NCBI GenBank assembly: GCA_015067435.1
Contig: SVMM01000016.1
Coordinates: forward strand, 1 to 64,000
Origin: Oscillospiraceae bacterium
Lineage (GTDB): Bacteria > Bacillota > Clostridia > Oscillospirales > Oscillospiraceae
Direction: 5' to 3'
DNA length: 64,000 nt
Of the stretch, positions 42,485 to 54,151 are shown piece by piece. A program made the position numbers and the translations under genes. How positions within the stretch are numbered: position 1 is the stretch's first letter; every line of letters begins with the position of its first letter. Under the pieces are notes generated by a model. The model did no database searches and was not told where the DNA came from. It was given only the letters and a program-made list of their open reading frames with translations.

Positions 42485-43884
42485 GTCGCTTCCTCCTCAT
42501 AGGTGATCTTGTTGAGCGCGTTGATGTAGGCATGGATGCTCGCGCCGACGATGTCGGTGGAGATGCCGCGCCCGGAATAGAGCTTGCCGCTCGGCGCGCG
42601 CAGGCGGACGACGGTCTCGCCCATCGCCTCGTGCCCCTCGGTGACGGTTCGGATCTGGAAGTCGTCCATCTCGCAGTGGCGGCCGGAGACCTGCTCCACC
42701 GCGAGGAACGCCGCGTCGATCGGCCCGTCGCCCAGCGCCACGCCCTCCAGCTCCTTCCCGTCGCGGGAGAGCTTGAGGTGCGCCATGGCGGTGATGCCGC
42801 TGCCGGTGTTGATGACGTAGCTGAGCACCTGATACGCCGCGGGCACCTGCATCGCCGCGGTGGCGACGATGGCGTCCAGCTCACGCGCGCCCAGCTCCTC
42901 CTTGCGTCGGGCGATGCGGCGGAACGCCTCCCAGACCGCCTCGCCGTCCTCCTCGCCGAGCTCGTAGCCCAGCCGTGCGACGGCCTGCAGGACGGCGGCC
43001 TTGTCGTCGTGCTGCGAGAGGACGAGCTCCGTGTTTTCCCCGGAGCCGAAGCCGTCGTAGGGCGTGTTGCCGCCGGTCTCGAACAGCCGCGCGATCTGCG
43101 CGACGGCGCGGCGCAGCTCCACCGTGCGCACGCGGGCGCTGACGCCCAGCGCCTCGCCCTTCGCCTGCAAGACCGTCGCAAGGTTCGCGAGCGACGCGCC
43201 GCCCGCGGGATAGGCGGAGACCTTGAGCTCGCGCGCGCCGCGCAGCAGCGCGGTCACGGCGCAGGCGTCCGCCATCGCCAGCGCGTCGGAGCACGCCGCG
43301 CCCACGCAGACGCCGCGCAGCGCCGGCGCGGCGGCGTAGAGCGATTCAAAGAACGTCCCGAACTCGCGCGGGAGCATGACGCCCGCCGCGTCGCAGACGG
43401 TGACGGTAGTCGCGCCCGCCTCGATCGCGGCGGCGAGCGCCGCGGTCAGGAAGCCCTCGTCGGCGCGGGTGGCGTCCTCGGCGACGAATTCCACGTCGGC
43501 GCACTTTTCGCGGCACGCGCCGACCAGCTCGCGGATGAGCGCGAGCAGCGCGTCGGGCTTTTTGTGGCAAAGGTACTCCATCTGCACCGTGCTCATCGGC
43601 GCGGTGACCTGCAAGCGCGGATGCTTCGCGTCGCGCAGCGCGTTCCACACCGCCTCGACGCCCTCCGGCGCGAGACCGACGGGCACGGCGACGACGCTCT
43701 CCTTCACCGCCGAGGCGACGGACTTGATGCGCAGGGCGTCGACCTTGGCGTTCTCGATGCCCTCCAGCTCGATGACCGACACGCCCAGCCGGTCGAGCTG
43801 CTTGGCAAGCTCGATCTTTTCACGGAACGAAAGCGCGCTGCCGAGCGCCTTCATGGTGACGTCGCTGATCCTCACTTCATCCAT
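42481..43884 (-). CDS. LeuA-like protein lacking catalytic motifs, with intact leucine regulatory domain
   Basis: A 467-residue homologue of 2-isopropylmalate/citramalate synthases. Residues 1-275 align with the HMGL TIM barrel: KIELAKQLDRLGVSVIE and VEFVAEDATR fit well. But the catalytic opening DTTLRDGEQ reads DVTMKA without Arg-Asp-Gly, and the metal site HxHxDLG reads AACSDAL, with both histidines gone. NGIGERAGN is also lost. Residues about 340-467 are a LeuA regulatory domain (INTGSGITAMAHLKL, GRGISTDIVGASIHAYINALN). It is probably a leucine-binding pseudoenzyme or carries out another reaction. The start at 43884 has GGAGG upstream, and a T-box leader precedes it. Confidence 0.8.
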   Translation of the reverse strand: MDEVRISDVTMKALGSALSFREKIELAKQLDRLGVSVIELEGIENAKVDALRIKSVASAVKESVVAVPVGLAPEGVEAVWNALRDAKHPRLQVTAPMSTVQMEYLCHKKPDALLALIRELVGACREKCADVEFVAEDATRADEGFLTAALAAAIEAGATTVTVCDAAGVMLPREFGTFFESLYAAAPALRGVCVGAACSDALAMADACAVTALLRGARELKVSAYPAGGASLANLATVLQAKGEALGVSARVRTVELRRAVAQIARLFETGGNTPYDGFGSGENTELVLSQHDDKAAVLQAVARLGYELGEEDGEAVWEAFRRIARRKEELGARELDAIVATAAMQVPAAYQVLSYVINTGSGITAMAHLKLSRDGKELEGVALGDGPIDAAFLAVEQVSGRHCEMDDFQIRTVTEGHEAMGETVVRLRAPSGKLYSGRGISTDIVGASIHAYINALNKITYEEEAT

Positions 43885-43912
43885 GTGCTTTTCCTCCCCA
43901 ATGTCGGAAATA

Positions 43913-44084
43913 CAGCCAGATTTCGCAGTTGCCGCGCAGGCGGCGAGCGAAATGGCGATGATTTTTCGCTTTTGCAGAGCAAAATTGTCATTGCCAGCGG
44001 CAATGACGCAGCCATATTTCGCGGTTGCCGCGCAGGCGGCGAGCGAAATGGCGATTAATGATTTTTCGTTTTTGCTTTGCAAAA
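43913..44084 (-). repeat. Tandem imperfect repeat between the T-box and the LeuA-like gene
   Basis: Two copies of about 75 bases start at 43913 and 44009 (period 96). The first 47 bases of each, 43913-43959 and 44009-44055, differ at only three positions. Since 96 is a multiple of three, both copies keep the frame of the LeuA-like gene and would encode IAISLAACAATAK twice. A 16-base hairpin GATTTTTCGTTTTTGC/GCAAAAACGAAAAATC (44060-44094) borders the outer copy and includes the T tract of the T-box terminator. Confidence 0.75.
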
Positions 44085-44087
44085 ACG

Positions 44088-44376
44088 AAAAATCCCTGAG
44101 ACCCGTTGGGTCTCAGGGACGAATTGCTTCGCGGTACCACCCTGCTTGCCGCGCCCTCGCGGGCGCGACCGCTCCCGGAGCGCCCGAAACATCGGGCGAT
44201 CCGCTGCCGGTAACGGGGCAAACGTGCTCTGCTACTGCGGCGCGCGCCGGTTCGCGGAGCCGACTCGGGAGCCAGCTCGCACATTCCCCTCCGCACCGGC
44301 TCGCAGCGGCCGCCGGCTCTCTGAAGCGTACGGGAAGGCGATCTCTCCGTCAACGTCTTTTCCAGTCTGTGATTTT
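44088..44376 (-). promoter_or_regulatory. T-box riboswitch, probable leucine specifier (CUG)
   Basis: The minus strand carries the T-box core AGGGTGGTACCGCG (44130-44143), then the terminator TCCCTGAGACCC/GGGTCTCAGGGA with TTTTTCG (44087-44119). Upstream is stem I, with the AGAGAGCCGGCGG distal loop. The specifier loop reads GAG-CUG-G above a GGAG/CUCC helix, so the codon is CUG at 44273-44275. The UGGU bulge fits a tRNA with discriminator A, as in tRNA-Leu. Uncharged tRNA would favour read-through into the LeuA-like gene. Confidence 0.85.
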
Positions 44377-44382
44377 TTATAA

Positions 44383-44412
44383 ATTGTATCCGTCCGTATG
44401 GGGAGTTGTCAA
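44383..44412 (-). promoter_or_regulatory. Promoter of the T-box operon
   Basis: On the minus strand TTGACA (44407-44412) and TACAAT (44383-44388) have an 18-base spacer; transcription would start at the beginning of the T-box. Confidence 0.75.
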
Positions 44413-44506
44413 TGATAAAAACATCCAAAAATCCTGTACGCGCGCCGCGAAATGTGCTACAATGCGATACAGAGTGTACGCCATGCGCGGAAAAGGGGGC
44501 GGGAGC

Positions 44507-45155
44507 ATGGGTCCGAACATCGACGAGGCGCTGCGCTATCTGGGCGTTCGCGGCGAGGCGCCGGAGGAGCTGCGCGCGCGCACGGAGCGCGTCGCGGCGG
44601 AGCTGGCGGAGGCGATGCCGCCCCGCTTCGTCTACCGCGCGTTTCCGCTCTCGCACACGCCGGAGGGCGTGGCGCTGGAGGGCGGCGGCGTCACGCTGAC
44701 CGGAAGACTCGCCGCGAAGATGCTGCGCGGGAGCGACACGGCGGTGCTGCTGGCGGTGACGCTGGGCATCGAGTTCGAGCGGCGGCTGCGCGCGCTGGAG
44801 TGTCGCGACATGGGCGAGGCTGTCATCCTCGACGCCTGCGCCAGCGCGTGGGTGGAGAGCGGCTGCGACGCGGCGGAGAAGGAGATCGCGGCACGCTTCC
44901 CGGGACGGTATCTCACCGACCGCTTCAGCCCCGGCTACGGCGACCTGCCGCTCGCGCTGCAAGGCGGCGTGCTCGCGGCGCTCAACGCGGAAAAGCGGCT
45001 CGGCATCCACCTCGGCGACGGCTTTCTGATGACGCCGTCGAAGTCCGTCACCGCGATCGTCGGCGTGGCGGACACGCCGCAGCCCGCCCGCGTGCGCGGC
45101 TGCGCGTACTGCGCGCTGCAAAAGACCTGCGAATACCGAAAAGGAGGGACGCGCT

Positions 45156-45166
<11 letters not shown>
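44507..45166 (+). CDS. Vitamin B12-dependent methionine synthase activation-domain protein
   Basis: A 219-residue protein corresponding to the MetH activation domain as a separate gene. The body has VTLGIEFERRLRALECRDMGEAVILDACASAW and RFSPGYGDLPLALQ, the SAM-binding region of this domain. It ends with a cysteine-rich CAYCALQKTCEYRK tail. In whole-length MetH this domain helps reductively remethylate oxidized cobalamin. It overlaps the MetH gene by 11 bases. The start at 44507 has a G-rich GGGGGCGGGAG site. Confidence 0.82.
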
Positions 45167-47555
<2,389 letters not shown>

Positions 47556-47560
47556 GGAAA

Positions 47561-47591
47561 CAGCGGCGGAGCGCTCCGCCGCTGTTTTTTT
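47561..47591 (+). terminator. Terminator after metH
   Basis: CAGCGGCGGA pairs with TCCGCCGCTG around GCGC, followed by seven T. The converging deaminase gene ends just beyond it. Confidence 0.9.
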
Positions 47592-47605
47592 GGTTGTATG
47601 CGCCG

Positions 47606-48928
47606 TCAGATGCTTTCGGCGCGCGCCATTTGCAGCCGTTCGGCAATTTTCCGGCACGCCTCATAGACCTCTTTTTCGTCGATGGTGGTCAGCCGCCGGT
47701 TTTCCATGAGGACCTTGCCGTCCACGAGCACGGTGTCGACCTCGCCGCCGGTCGAGGAGTAGACGAGGCCGGAGATGATGTTGTTCGCCGGAATGAACTG
47801 CGGCACGTTCAGGTCGAGCAGGATGAGGTCCGCGATCGCGCCTTCCCTGATGACGCCGAGCTCGCCCTCGCGCCCGATCGCCTTCGCGCCGTTGACGGTC
47901 GCCATTTTCAGCACGTCCGATGCGCCGACGCACTGCGCCTGCCGCTCCGCGCCCTTGTAGACGAGCGCGGCGGCGTTCATCTCCTGAAACATGTTCAGGC
48001 AGTTGTTGCTGCCGCAGCCGTCCGTCCCCATGCAGACGTTGACGCCCGCGTCCAGAAACTTCTGCACCGGCGCGAAGCCGTTGCCGAGCTTCATGTTGCT
48101 CTTGGGGTTGATCGCGACGCTGACGTGCTTTTCCGCCATAATGCGGATGTCCTCGTCCGTCGCGTGGACGCAGTGCGCCGCGATGACCGGCACGTCGAAC
48201 ACGCCCAGCGAGTCGACGTACTGAATGGGCGTCGTGCCGTGCTCCTTCGCAACGCCCTCCATCTCCGCCTGACTCTCGGACAGGTGGATGGTCTGGCCGA
48301 TCCCGTGCTCCCTGCAGGAGCGCGTCAGCTTCTGAAGGTAGTCCGCCATGCAGCTGTACGGCGCGTGGGGCCCGTGGATGAACTGGAGCCGGCTCTCGCC
48401 CGCGAACAGCTCCATTTCGCGCACCGCCTGACCGTACTTCATGATCGATTCGTCGGAGTCGGAGACACCGGCGAGCCCGCGGGAGATCACGGCGCGAAAG
48501 CCTGCGTCGCGGACCGCGCCCGCGGCGGCGGACCGGGGACCGGAGAGCTCCTTTGCCGACTTGATGGTCATGTCGACAAAGCAGGTCGTGCCGGTTTTGA
48601 GCATTTCGACGATGGCGAGCATCGTCGTCCAGTAGACGTCCTCCTCGGTCATGCCGTCCTCGACCTGCTGCACCTTGTCCAGCCAGTCGAAGAAGGCGAG
48701 GTCGTCCGCATAGTTGCGGTGAATGGTCATATAGGCGTGCGTGTGGGCGTTGATGAGGCCGGGCATGACGAGCTTGCCCGCCGCGTCGATCACGGAGGCG
48801 TCCTCCGCGCCGATCGAGGGGGCGACGCGCGCGATCCGGTTCCCGTCGATGAGGACGTCCGCCTTCTCATACCGCCAGCCGGCCTCGTCCCAGAGCAGCG
48901 CCAGGCCGTTTTTGATAAGCGTTTTCAT
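47606..48928 (-). CDS. Amidohydrolase: SAH/MTA (or 5'-deoxyadenosine) deaminase
   Basis: A 440-residue cytosine-deaminase-like amidohydrolase. Metal ligands are in NAHTHAYM near residue 63, HLSESQAEM near 212, HCVHATDED near 245 and GTDGCGSNN near 300. These fit the MtaD/SAH deaminase family that converts S-adenosylhomocysteine, methylthioadenosine or related adenosines to the inosine forms. The start at 48928 has AGGTGA upstream. It follows ahcY by 25 bases in one operon, so it acts on the same metabolite pool or on adenosine released by AhcY. Confidence 0.82.
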   Translation of the reverse strand: MKTLIKNGLALLWDEAGWRYEKADVLIDGNRIARVAPSIGAEDASVIDAAGKLVMPGLINAHTHAYMTIHRNYADDLAFFDWLDKVQQVEDGMTEEDVYWTTMLAIVEMLKTGTTCFVDMTIKSAKELSGPRSAAAGAVRDAGFRAVISRGLAGVSDSDESIMKYGQAVREMELFAGESRLQFIHGPHAPYSCMADYLQKLTRSCREHGIGQTIHLSESQAEMEGVAKEHGTTPIQYVDSLGVFDVPVIAAHCVHATDEDIRIMAEKHVSVAINPKSNMKLGNGFAPVQKFLDAGVNVCMGTDGCGSNNCLNMFQEMNAAALVYKGAERQAQCVGASDVLKMATVNGAKAIGREGELGVIREGAIADLILLDLNVPQFIPANNIISGLVYSSTGGEVDTVLVDGKVLMENRRLTTIDEKEVYEACRKIAERLQMARAESI

Positions 48929-48953
48929 GGGTTTCACCTGCCTTTGCCCCGCG

Positions 48954-50198
<1,245 letters not shown>

Positions 50199-50259
50199 GC
50201 TCGTAATCCTCCTGTTTTCCCGCGCGGACGCCCGCATTTCGATTGGATGTATCAAAAAA

Positions 50260-50288
50260 ACAATAAACCATTTGCCGATTTCCGTCAA
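50260..50288 (-). promoter_or_regulatory. Promoter of ahcY and the deaminase
   Basis: On the minus strand TTGACG (50283-50288) and TATTGT (50260-50265) are 17 bases apart. No SAH or SAM riboswitch is visible in the short leader. Confidence 0.6.
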
Positions 50289-50297
50289 GGACTTCCG

Positions 50298-50326
50298 TTG
50301 AAAAACGGCGGCGAATCGTGTAGGAT
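50298..50326 (+). promoter_or_regulatory. Divergent promoter for the glycosylase-MATE operon
   Basis: TTGAAA (50298-50303) and TAGGAT (50321-50326) are 17 bases apart, back to back with the ahcY promoter. Confidence 0.5.
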
Positions 50327-50358
50327 AAGGAAAAGGCTTTCGGAGGGGAGGCGCGCGC

Positions 50359-50859
50359 ATGGAACGCTCCGCGCAGATACATCCGTTCCCGCCGCTGTAC
50401 GACGCGGATTCGCGCGTGCTGATCCTCGGCTCGTTCCCGTCGGTTGCCTCGCGCGAGGCGGCGTTTTTCTACGGACACCCGCAGAACCGCTTCTGGCGCG
50501 TGCTCGCGGCGCTGTTCGGCGAAGCCGTGCCGCAGACCATAGAGGAAAAGTCGGCGCTGGTGCTGCGCCGCCGCCTCGCGCTGTGGGATACGATCGGCAG
50601 CTGCGAGATCGCGGGCTCGTCGGACGCGAGCATCCGCGCCGTCGTGCCGAACGACCTGCGCCCCATTCTCGCCGGGGCGGACATTCGGGCGATCTTCTGC
50701 AACGGCGGTACGTCGCACCGCTGGTACAATAAGCTGCTGCGCGGCGAGTTGGGGCGCGAGGCGGCGCTTCTGCCCTCCACCAGCCCCGCCAACGCGGCGT
50801 GGACGCTGGAACGGCTCACGGAGGCGTGGGGCGCGGCGATCCTGCCGTATTTGAGGTAA
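50359..50859 (+). CDS. DNA-deoxyinosine glycosylase (uracil-DNA glycosylase superfamily)
   Basis: A 166-residue base-excision repair enzyme of the Mug/family-6 UDG group. Motif 1 is LILGSFPSVASRE near residues 22-34, followed by YGHPQNRFWRVLAALF near 38. Motif 2 is LPSTSPANA near 139. Family 6 enzymes remove hypoxanthine left by adenine deamination. The product name follows general annotation practice for this motif set. It has a GGAGGGGAGG site and lies 4 bases before the MATE gene, probably in one operon. Confidence 0.82.
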   Translation: MERSAQIHPFPPLYDADSRVLILGSFPSVASREAAFFYGHPQNRFWRVLAALFGEAVPQTIEEKSALVLRRRLALWDTIGSCEIAGSSDASIRAVVPNDLRPILAGADIRAIFCNGGTSHRWYNKLLRGELGREAALLPSTSPANAAWTLERLTEAWGAAILPYLR

Positions 50860-50863
50860 ACGC

Positions 50864-52237
50864 ATGAGCATCGAAACGCCCGTTGTGGCGAACAAAAGGG
50901 AAATACGCTTCACGAACCGCGAGCTGGTAACGCTGATCGCCCCGCTGCTGCTCGAACAGCTGCTGGCGATCACGGTGGGGCTGGCGGATTCGCTGATGGT
51001 GTCCACCGTGGGTGACGCGGCAATCTCGGCGGTGTCGCTGGTGGACTCGATCAGCAACCTGATGATCTACATCTTCTCAGCGATGGCGGCGGGCGGCGCC
51101 GCGGTGGCGGGGCAGTACATCGGGCGGCGCGAGCAGGAGAACGCCAACGCCGCGGGGCAGCATCTGGTGCTGCTGCTGGGCGCGACGTCGGTGTTTTTCA
51201 TCGCGCTGCTGTACGTTTTCAAGCATCAGGTGCTCACCGGCGTGTTCGGACAGATCGACGCGGACGTCATGGCGGCGACGGACAAGTATTACTCCATCGT
51301 CATCGCCTCCATCCCCGGCATCGCGCTCTACAACGGCGGCGCGGCAATCTTCCGCACGATGGGGCGCAGCGACGTGTCGCTCAAGGTGTCGCTTTTGATG
51401 AACGGCATCAACGTCGGCGGCAACGCGCTGCTGATCTTCGGCTTCCACATGGACGTGGCGGGCGTCGCGATCCCTACGCTGGTCTCGCGCACGGTGGCGG
51501 CAGCGGTGATCCTCGGCCTGCTGATGAACGATTCGCTGCCGCTGCACCTCTCCGATCTGCGCGCGTTCCGGTTTCAGAAGCGGCTGCTGCGCAACATCCT
51601 CTACATCGGCGTGCCCAGCGGCGTGGAGAACGGCATGTTCCATCTGGGGCGGCTCATCCTGTTCAGTCTGATCTCCACCTTCGGCACGGCGTCCATCGTC
51701 GCCAACGCCATCGGCAACACGCTCGGCAACTTCCACTGCTTCGCGGGGCAGGCGGTCAACCTCGGCCTCACCACCGTCGTCAGCCAGTGCGTGGGCGGGG
51801 GCGACTTCGACGCCGCGCGCTACTACATGCGCAAGCTGACCAGGGCGGCGTACGTCGTCATGGCGGCGGTCAACCTGCTCATTCTCGCGCTGCTGCCGCT
51901 CATCATGCGCATTTACAACGTCTCGCCGGAGGCGGAGCGGCTCGCGGTGACCGTGTCGGTGCTCCACGGCATCGCGTCCATCGTGCTGTGGCTGCCCGCG
52001 TTCATGATCCCGACGTTCCTGCGCGCCGCGGGCGACGCGCGCTTCACGATGGTCGCCAGCATGCTGACGATGTGGCTGTGCCGCGTGGTGTTCGCGTACA
52101 TCTTCGGCAAGTACATGGGCTACGGCGTCGTCGGCGTGTGGGTGGCGCACTCCGTGCTCGACTGGATCGTGCGCAGCATGGTGTTCATCCTCCGCTACCG
52201 CAGCGGGAAGTGGACGACAAAGGCAATCAAGGCATAA
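50864..52237 (+). CDS. MATE family efflux transporter
   Basis: A 457-residue, 12-helix MATE pump that exports cationic drugs or metabolites with Na+ or H+. The N-terminal half shows LIAPLLLEQLLAITVGLADSL and AGGAAVAGQYIGRRE, and the C-terminal half repeats the fold with GQAVNLGLTTVVSQCVGGGD. Two six-helix bundles of equal size are evident. It overlaps a bidirectional terminator at its stop. The substrate is unknown. Confidence 0.9.
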   Translation: MSIETPVVANKREIRFTNRELVTLIAPLLLEQLLAITVGLADSLMVSTVGDAAISAVSLVDSISNLMIYIFSAMAAGGAAVAGQYIGRREQENANAAGQHLVLLLGATSVFFIALLYVFKHQVLTGVFGQIDADVMAATDKYYSIVIASIPGIALYNGGAAIFRTMGRSDVSLKVSLLMNGINVGGNALLIFGFHMDVAGVAIPTLVSRTVAAAVILGLLMNDSLPLHLSDLRAFRFQKRLLRNILYIGVPSGVENGMFHLGRLILFSLISTFGTASIVANAIGNTLGNFHCFAGQAVNLGLTTVVSQCVGGGDFDAARYYMRKLTRAAYVVMAAVNLLILALLPLIMRIYNVSPEAERLAVTVSVLHGIASIVLWLPAFMIPTFLRAAGDARFTMVASMLTMWLCRVVFAYIFGKYMGYGVVGVWVAHSVLDWIVRSMVFILRYRSGKWTTKAIKA

Positions 52238-52265
52238 AAAAACGGCGCCCGAAGCGCCGTTTTTT
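52236..52265. terminator. Bidirectional terminator after the MATE gene
   Basis: AAAAAACGGCGC pairs with GCGCCGTTTTTT around CCGAA; it serves the converging gene at 52276 too. Confidence 0.92.
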
Positions 52266-52275
52266 GATGGGTTTT

Positions 52276-52683
52276 TCACATTTCGACCGTGATGTTGTCC
52301 GTGCCGTGCTCCTCGAACTCGCCGAGGTATTCGTCCATGCGCTCGCACAGCTCGTCGTAGTTGTCCGGCGTGGGGGACTCGCTGTCCATGTCCCGCAGCG
52401 CCAGCTCCTGCGCGAGAATCTCGAAGAACATCGTGTCCTCGTAGGCCATGATCGCCTCGTGGATGCCGCCGTCCGCAAACGCGCGGGAGGGGATCAGCTC
52501 GCCCTGATAGGATTCCACCAGCGAGACCATGCCCTGGTCGAGACAATGGGAGAACACCGCCGTCTCCACGTCGTCATAGTCGCGGATGCGGTCGTCGCCG
52601 CGGGTCGAGTTGATGACCCAGTTTCCGATGTACACAAGATCCAGAAGACGGCGGAATTGCTTATCCGTCAGCTTTAAGTCCAT
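52276..52683 (-). CDS. Small acidic protein of unknown function
   Basis: A 135-residue acidic, mainly helical cytoplasmic protein. The start at 52683 has AGGAGG 8 bases upstream. It opens with LTDKQFRRLLDLVYIGNWVINS, a phrase I associate with an uncharacterised Firmicute family, and contains FFEILAQELALRDM near residue 88. No catalytic motif is visible. It is a single gene between the MATE terminator and the DUF1934 gene, which is divergent. Confidence 0.65.
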   Translation of the reverse strand: MDLKLTDKQFRRLLDLVYIGNWVINSTRGDDRIRDYDDVETAVFSHCLDQGMVSLVESYQGELIPSRAFADGGIHEAIMAYEDTMFFEILAQELALRDMDSESPTPDNYDELCERMDEYLGEFEEHGTDNITVEM

Positions 52684-52850
52684 ACGATCAACCTCCTGAC
52701 GCGTGTCAACGCAAGAAATACGCCCAAAGCGCCTGCTGTGAGCGAAAGCAGCGCGGCAACGGCGCGCTGCATGATTTACAGACATTATTATAGCAGGTTT
52801 TTTTGAAAAAGCTATAGGAAAATAGGGGAAAGGGTTGTATAATTTCAGGC

Positions 52851-53288
52851 ATGGAACATAACGCGACGATCACGGTGCGCGCCGAAGCGCGGCGCGAGGA
52901 CGGGGAGTGCGAGAGGATCGCCTATACGGTGCCCGGCGCCTTCGAGCAGACGGCGGCGGGCTGGGCGGTCGTCTATGCCGAGCCGGAGGAGAGCGGCATG
53001 GCGGGGACGCAGACGCGGCTGGACGTTGCGTCCGGACGGGCGGAGCTGACGCGCGCGGGCGCTGTCAGCAGCCGCATGGTCTTCTCGCCCGGCAGCGCCT
53101 TCACCTCATTATATGAAACGCCGTACGGAAGGTTGCGCGCTTCGGTGCGCGCGGCCTCCCTGCGCGCGCGCGTCGGCGCCGGCGGCGCGCTGCTGCGCAT
53201 CGAATACGAGCTGGAGCTCGGCGGCGCGCGCAGCCGGCACGATCTCGCCGTGCGCGTCAGGCTCTGGGAGGAGGACGAGGAGAGATGA
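52851..53288 (+). CDS. DUF1934 (YwiB-like) beta-barrel protein
   Basis: A 145-residue protein of about eight strands, with DGECERIAYTVPGAF near residue 16, AGTQTRLDVASGRAELTRAG in the middle and RIEYELELGGARSRHDLAVRV at the end, the DUF1934 pattern. Members have a lipocalin-like fold and unknown function. It overlaps the SDR gene by 4 bases (ATGA). A TATAAT at about 52838-52843 may be its -10 box. Confidence 0.75.
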   Translation: MEHNATITVRAEARREDGECERIAYTVPGAFEQTAAGWAVVYAEPEESGMAGTQTRLDVASGRAELTRAGAVSSRMVFSPGSAFTSLYETPYGRLRASVRAASLRARVGAGGALLRIEYELELGGARSRHDLAVRVRLWEEDEER

Positions 53289-54019
53289 AACGGGTCGCTT
53301 TGGTGACGGGCGCCTCGCGCGGCATCGGACGTGCCGTCGCGGTGCGGCTGGCGCGCGCGGGCTGCGCCGTCGGCGTCAACTATTACGAGCGGAAGGACAA
53401 GGCGGACGAGCTGGTCGCGCTGCTGCGCGGTGAGGGCTGCGAGGCGATCGCCGTGCAGGCGGACGTCTCCGTGCGCGCGGAGGTGGACGCCATGGTCCGC
53501 CGCGTGGAGCGGGAGCTCGGGCCGGTGACGCTGCTGGTGAGCAACGCCGGCGTCGCGGGGCAGGCGCTCTTTCAGGATGTGACCGACGAGCTGTGGGACC
53601 GCTATTTCGGCGTCAATCTCAACGGCGCGCGCAACGCCATTCAGGCGGTGCTGCCGCACATGATCCATGAAAAATCGGGCTGCATCGTCACGGTCTCGTC
53701 CATCTGGGGCCAGCACGGCGCGAGCTGCGAGGTGACGTACTCCTGCACGAAGCACGCGCTCATCGGCCTGACGAAGTCGCTGGCGATGGAGCTGGCGCCG
53801 TCTGGCATCCGCGTCAACTGTGTCGCGCCCGGCGTCATCGACACCGACATGGTGCAGGTGCTCGGGCAGGAAACGCTGCGCTCTCTTGCCGCGCAGACGC
53901 CGCTGGGCCGCCTCGGCACGCCGGAGGACATCGCCGCGGCGGTGGCGTTTCTCGCCTCGGACGAGGCGGGGTTCATCACCGGGCAGGTCCTCACCGCGGA
54001 CGGCGGGTTTTTGCCGTAG
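53285..54019 (+). CDS. ymfI: SDR oxidoreductase, EF-P 5-aminopentanone reductase-like (FabG family)
   Basis: A 244-residue short-chain dehydrogenase. The NADP loop is VTGASRGIGRAVAV near residue 7, VSNAGVAG is near 83, the active serine is in VSSIWGQHGASCEV near 137 and the Tyr-Lys pair is in TYSCTKHALIG near 151. The SSIWGQxGASCEVxYS phrase is, as I recall it, specific to YmfI, which reduces the 5-aminopentanone group on elongation factor P. A general 3-oxoacyl-ACP reductase is the alternative. It is coupled to the DUF1934 gene. Confidence 0.78.
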   Translation: MKRVALVTGASRGIGRAVAVRLARAGCAVGVNYYERKDKADELVALLRGEGCEAIAVQADVSVRAEVDAMVRRVERELGPVTLLVSNAGVAGQALFQDVTDELWDRYFGVNLNGARNAIQAVLPHMIHEKSGCIVTVSSIWGQHGASCEVTYSCTKHALIGLTKSLAMELAPSGIRVNCVAPGVIDTDMVQVLGQETLRSLAAQTPLGRLGTPEDIAAAVAFLASDEAGFITGQVLTADGGFLP

Positions 54020-54123
54020 CGCGGTTCCGCCGCGCCCCGGCGGAGAGGGTATTCCGCGCCTGCGGGCGCGGGTGCGCGGTTTTCGCCAGCCTGGCGGAGG
54101 GGATTTTTCCGCCTGCGGGCGGA

Positions 54124-54151
54124 GTGACTTTTTCGCCGCCGAAAAAGTCAC
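54124..54151. repeat. Perfect inverted repeat GTGACTTTTTC/GAAAAAGTCAC
   Basis: Arms of 11 bases around GCCGCC, then CAAAAAGCCGCC. It has the look of a dispersed palindromic element, but can also act as a terminator of the SDR gene. Confidence 0.7.

Noticed and set aside
44383..44506. A B12 riboswitch before the methionine synthase operon
   Set aside because: The gap after the divergent T-box promoter is about 100 bases, too short for a cobalamin riboswitch, and no B12-box was found.
50199..50358. A SAM or SAH riboswitch upstream of ahcY
   Set aside because: The leader between promoter and start is under 70 bases, too short and without the conserved cores.
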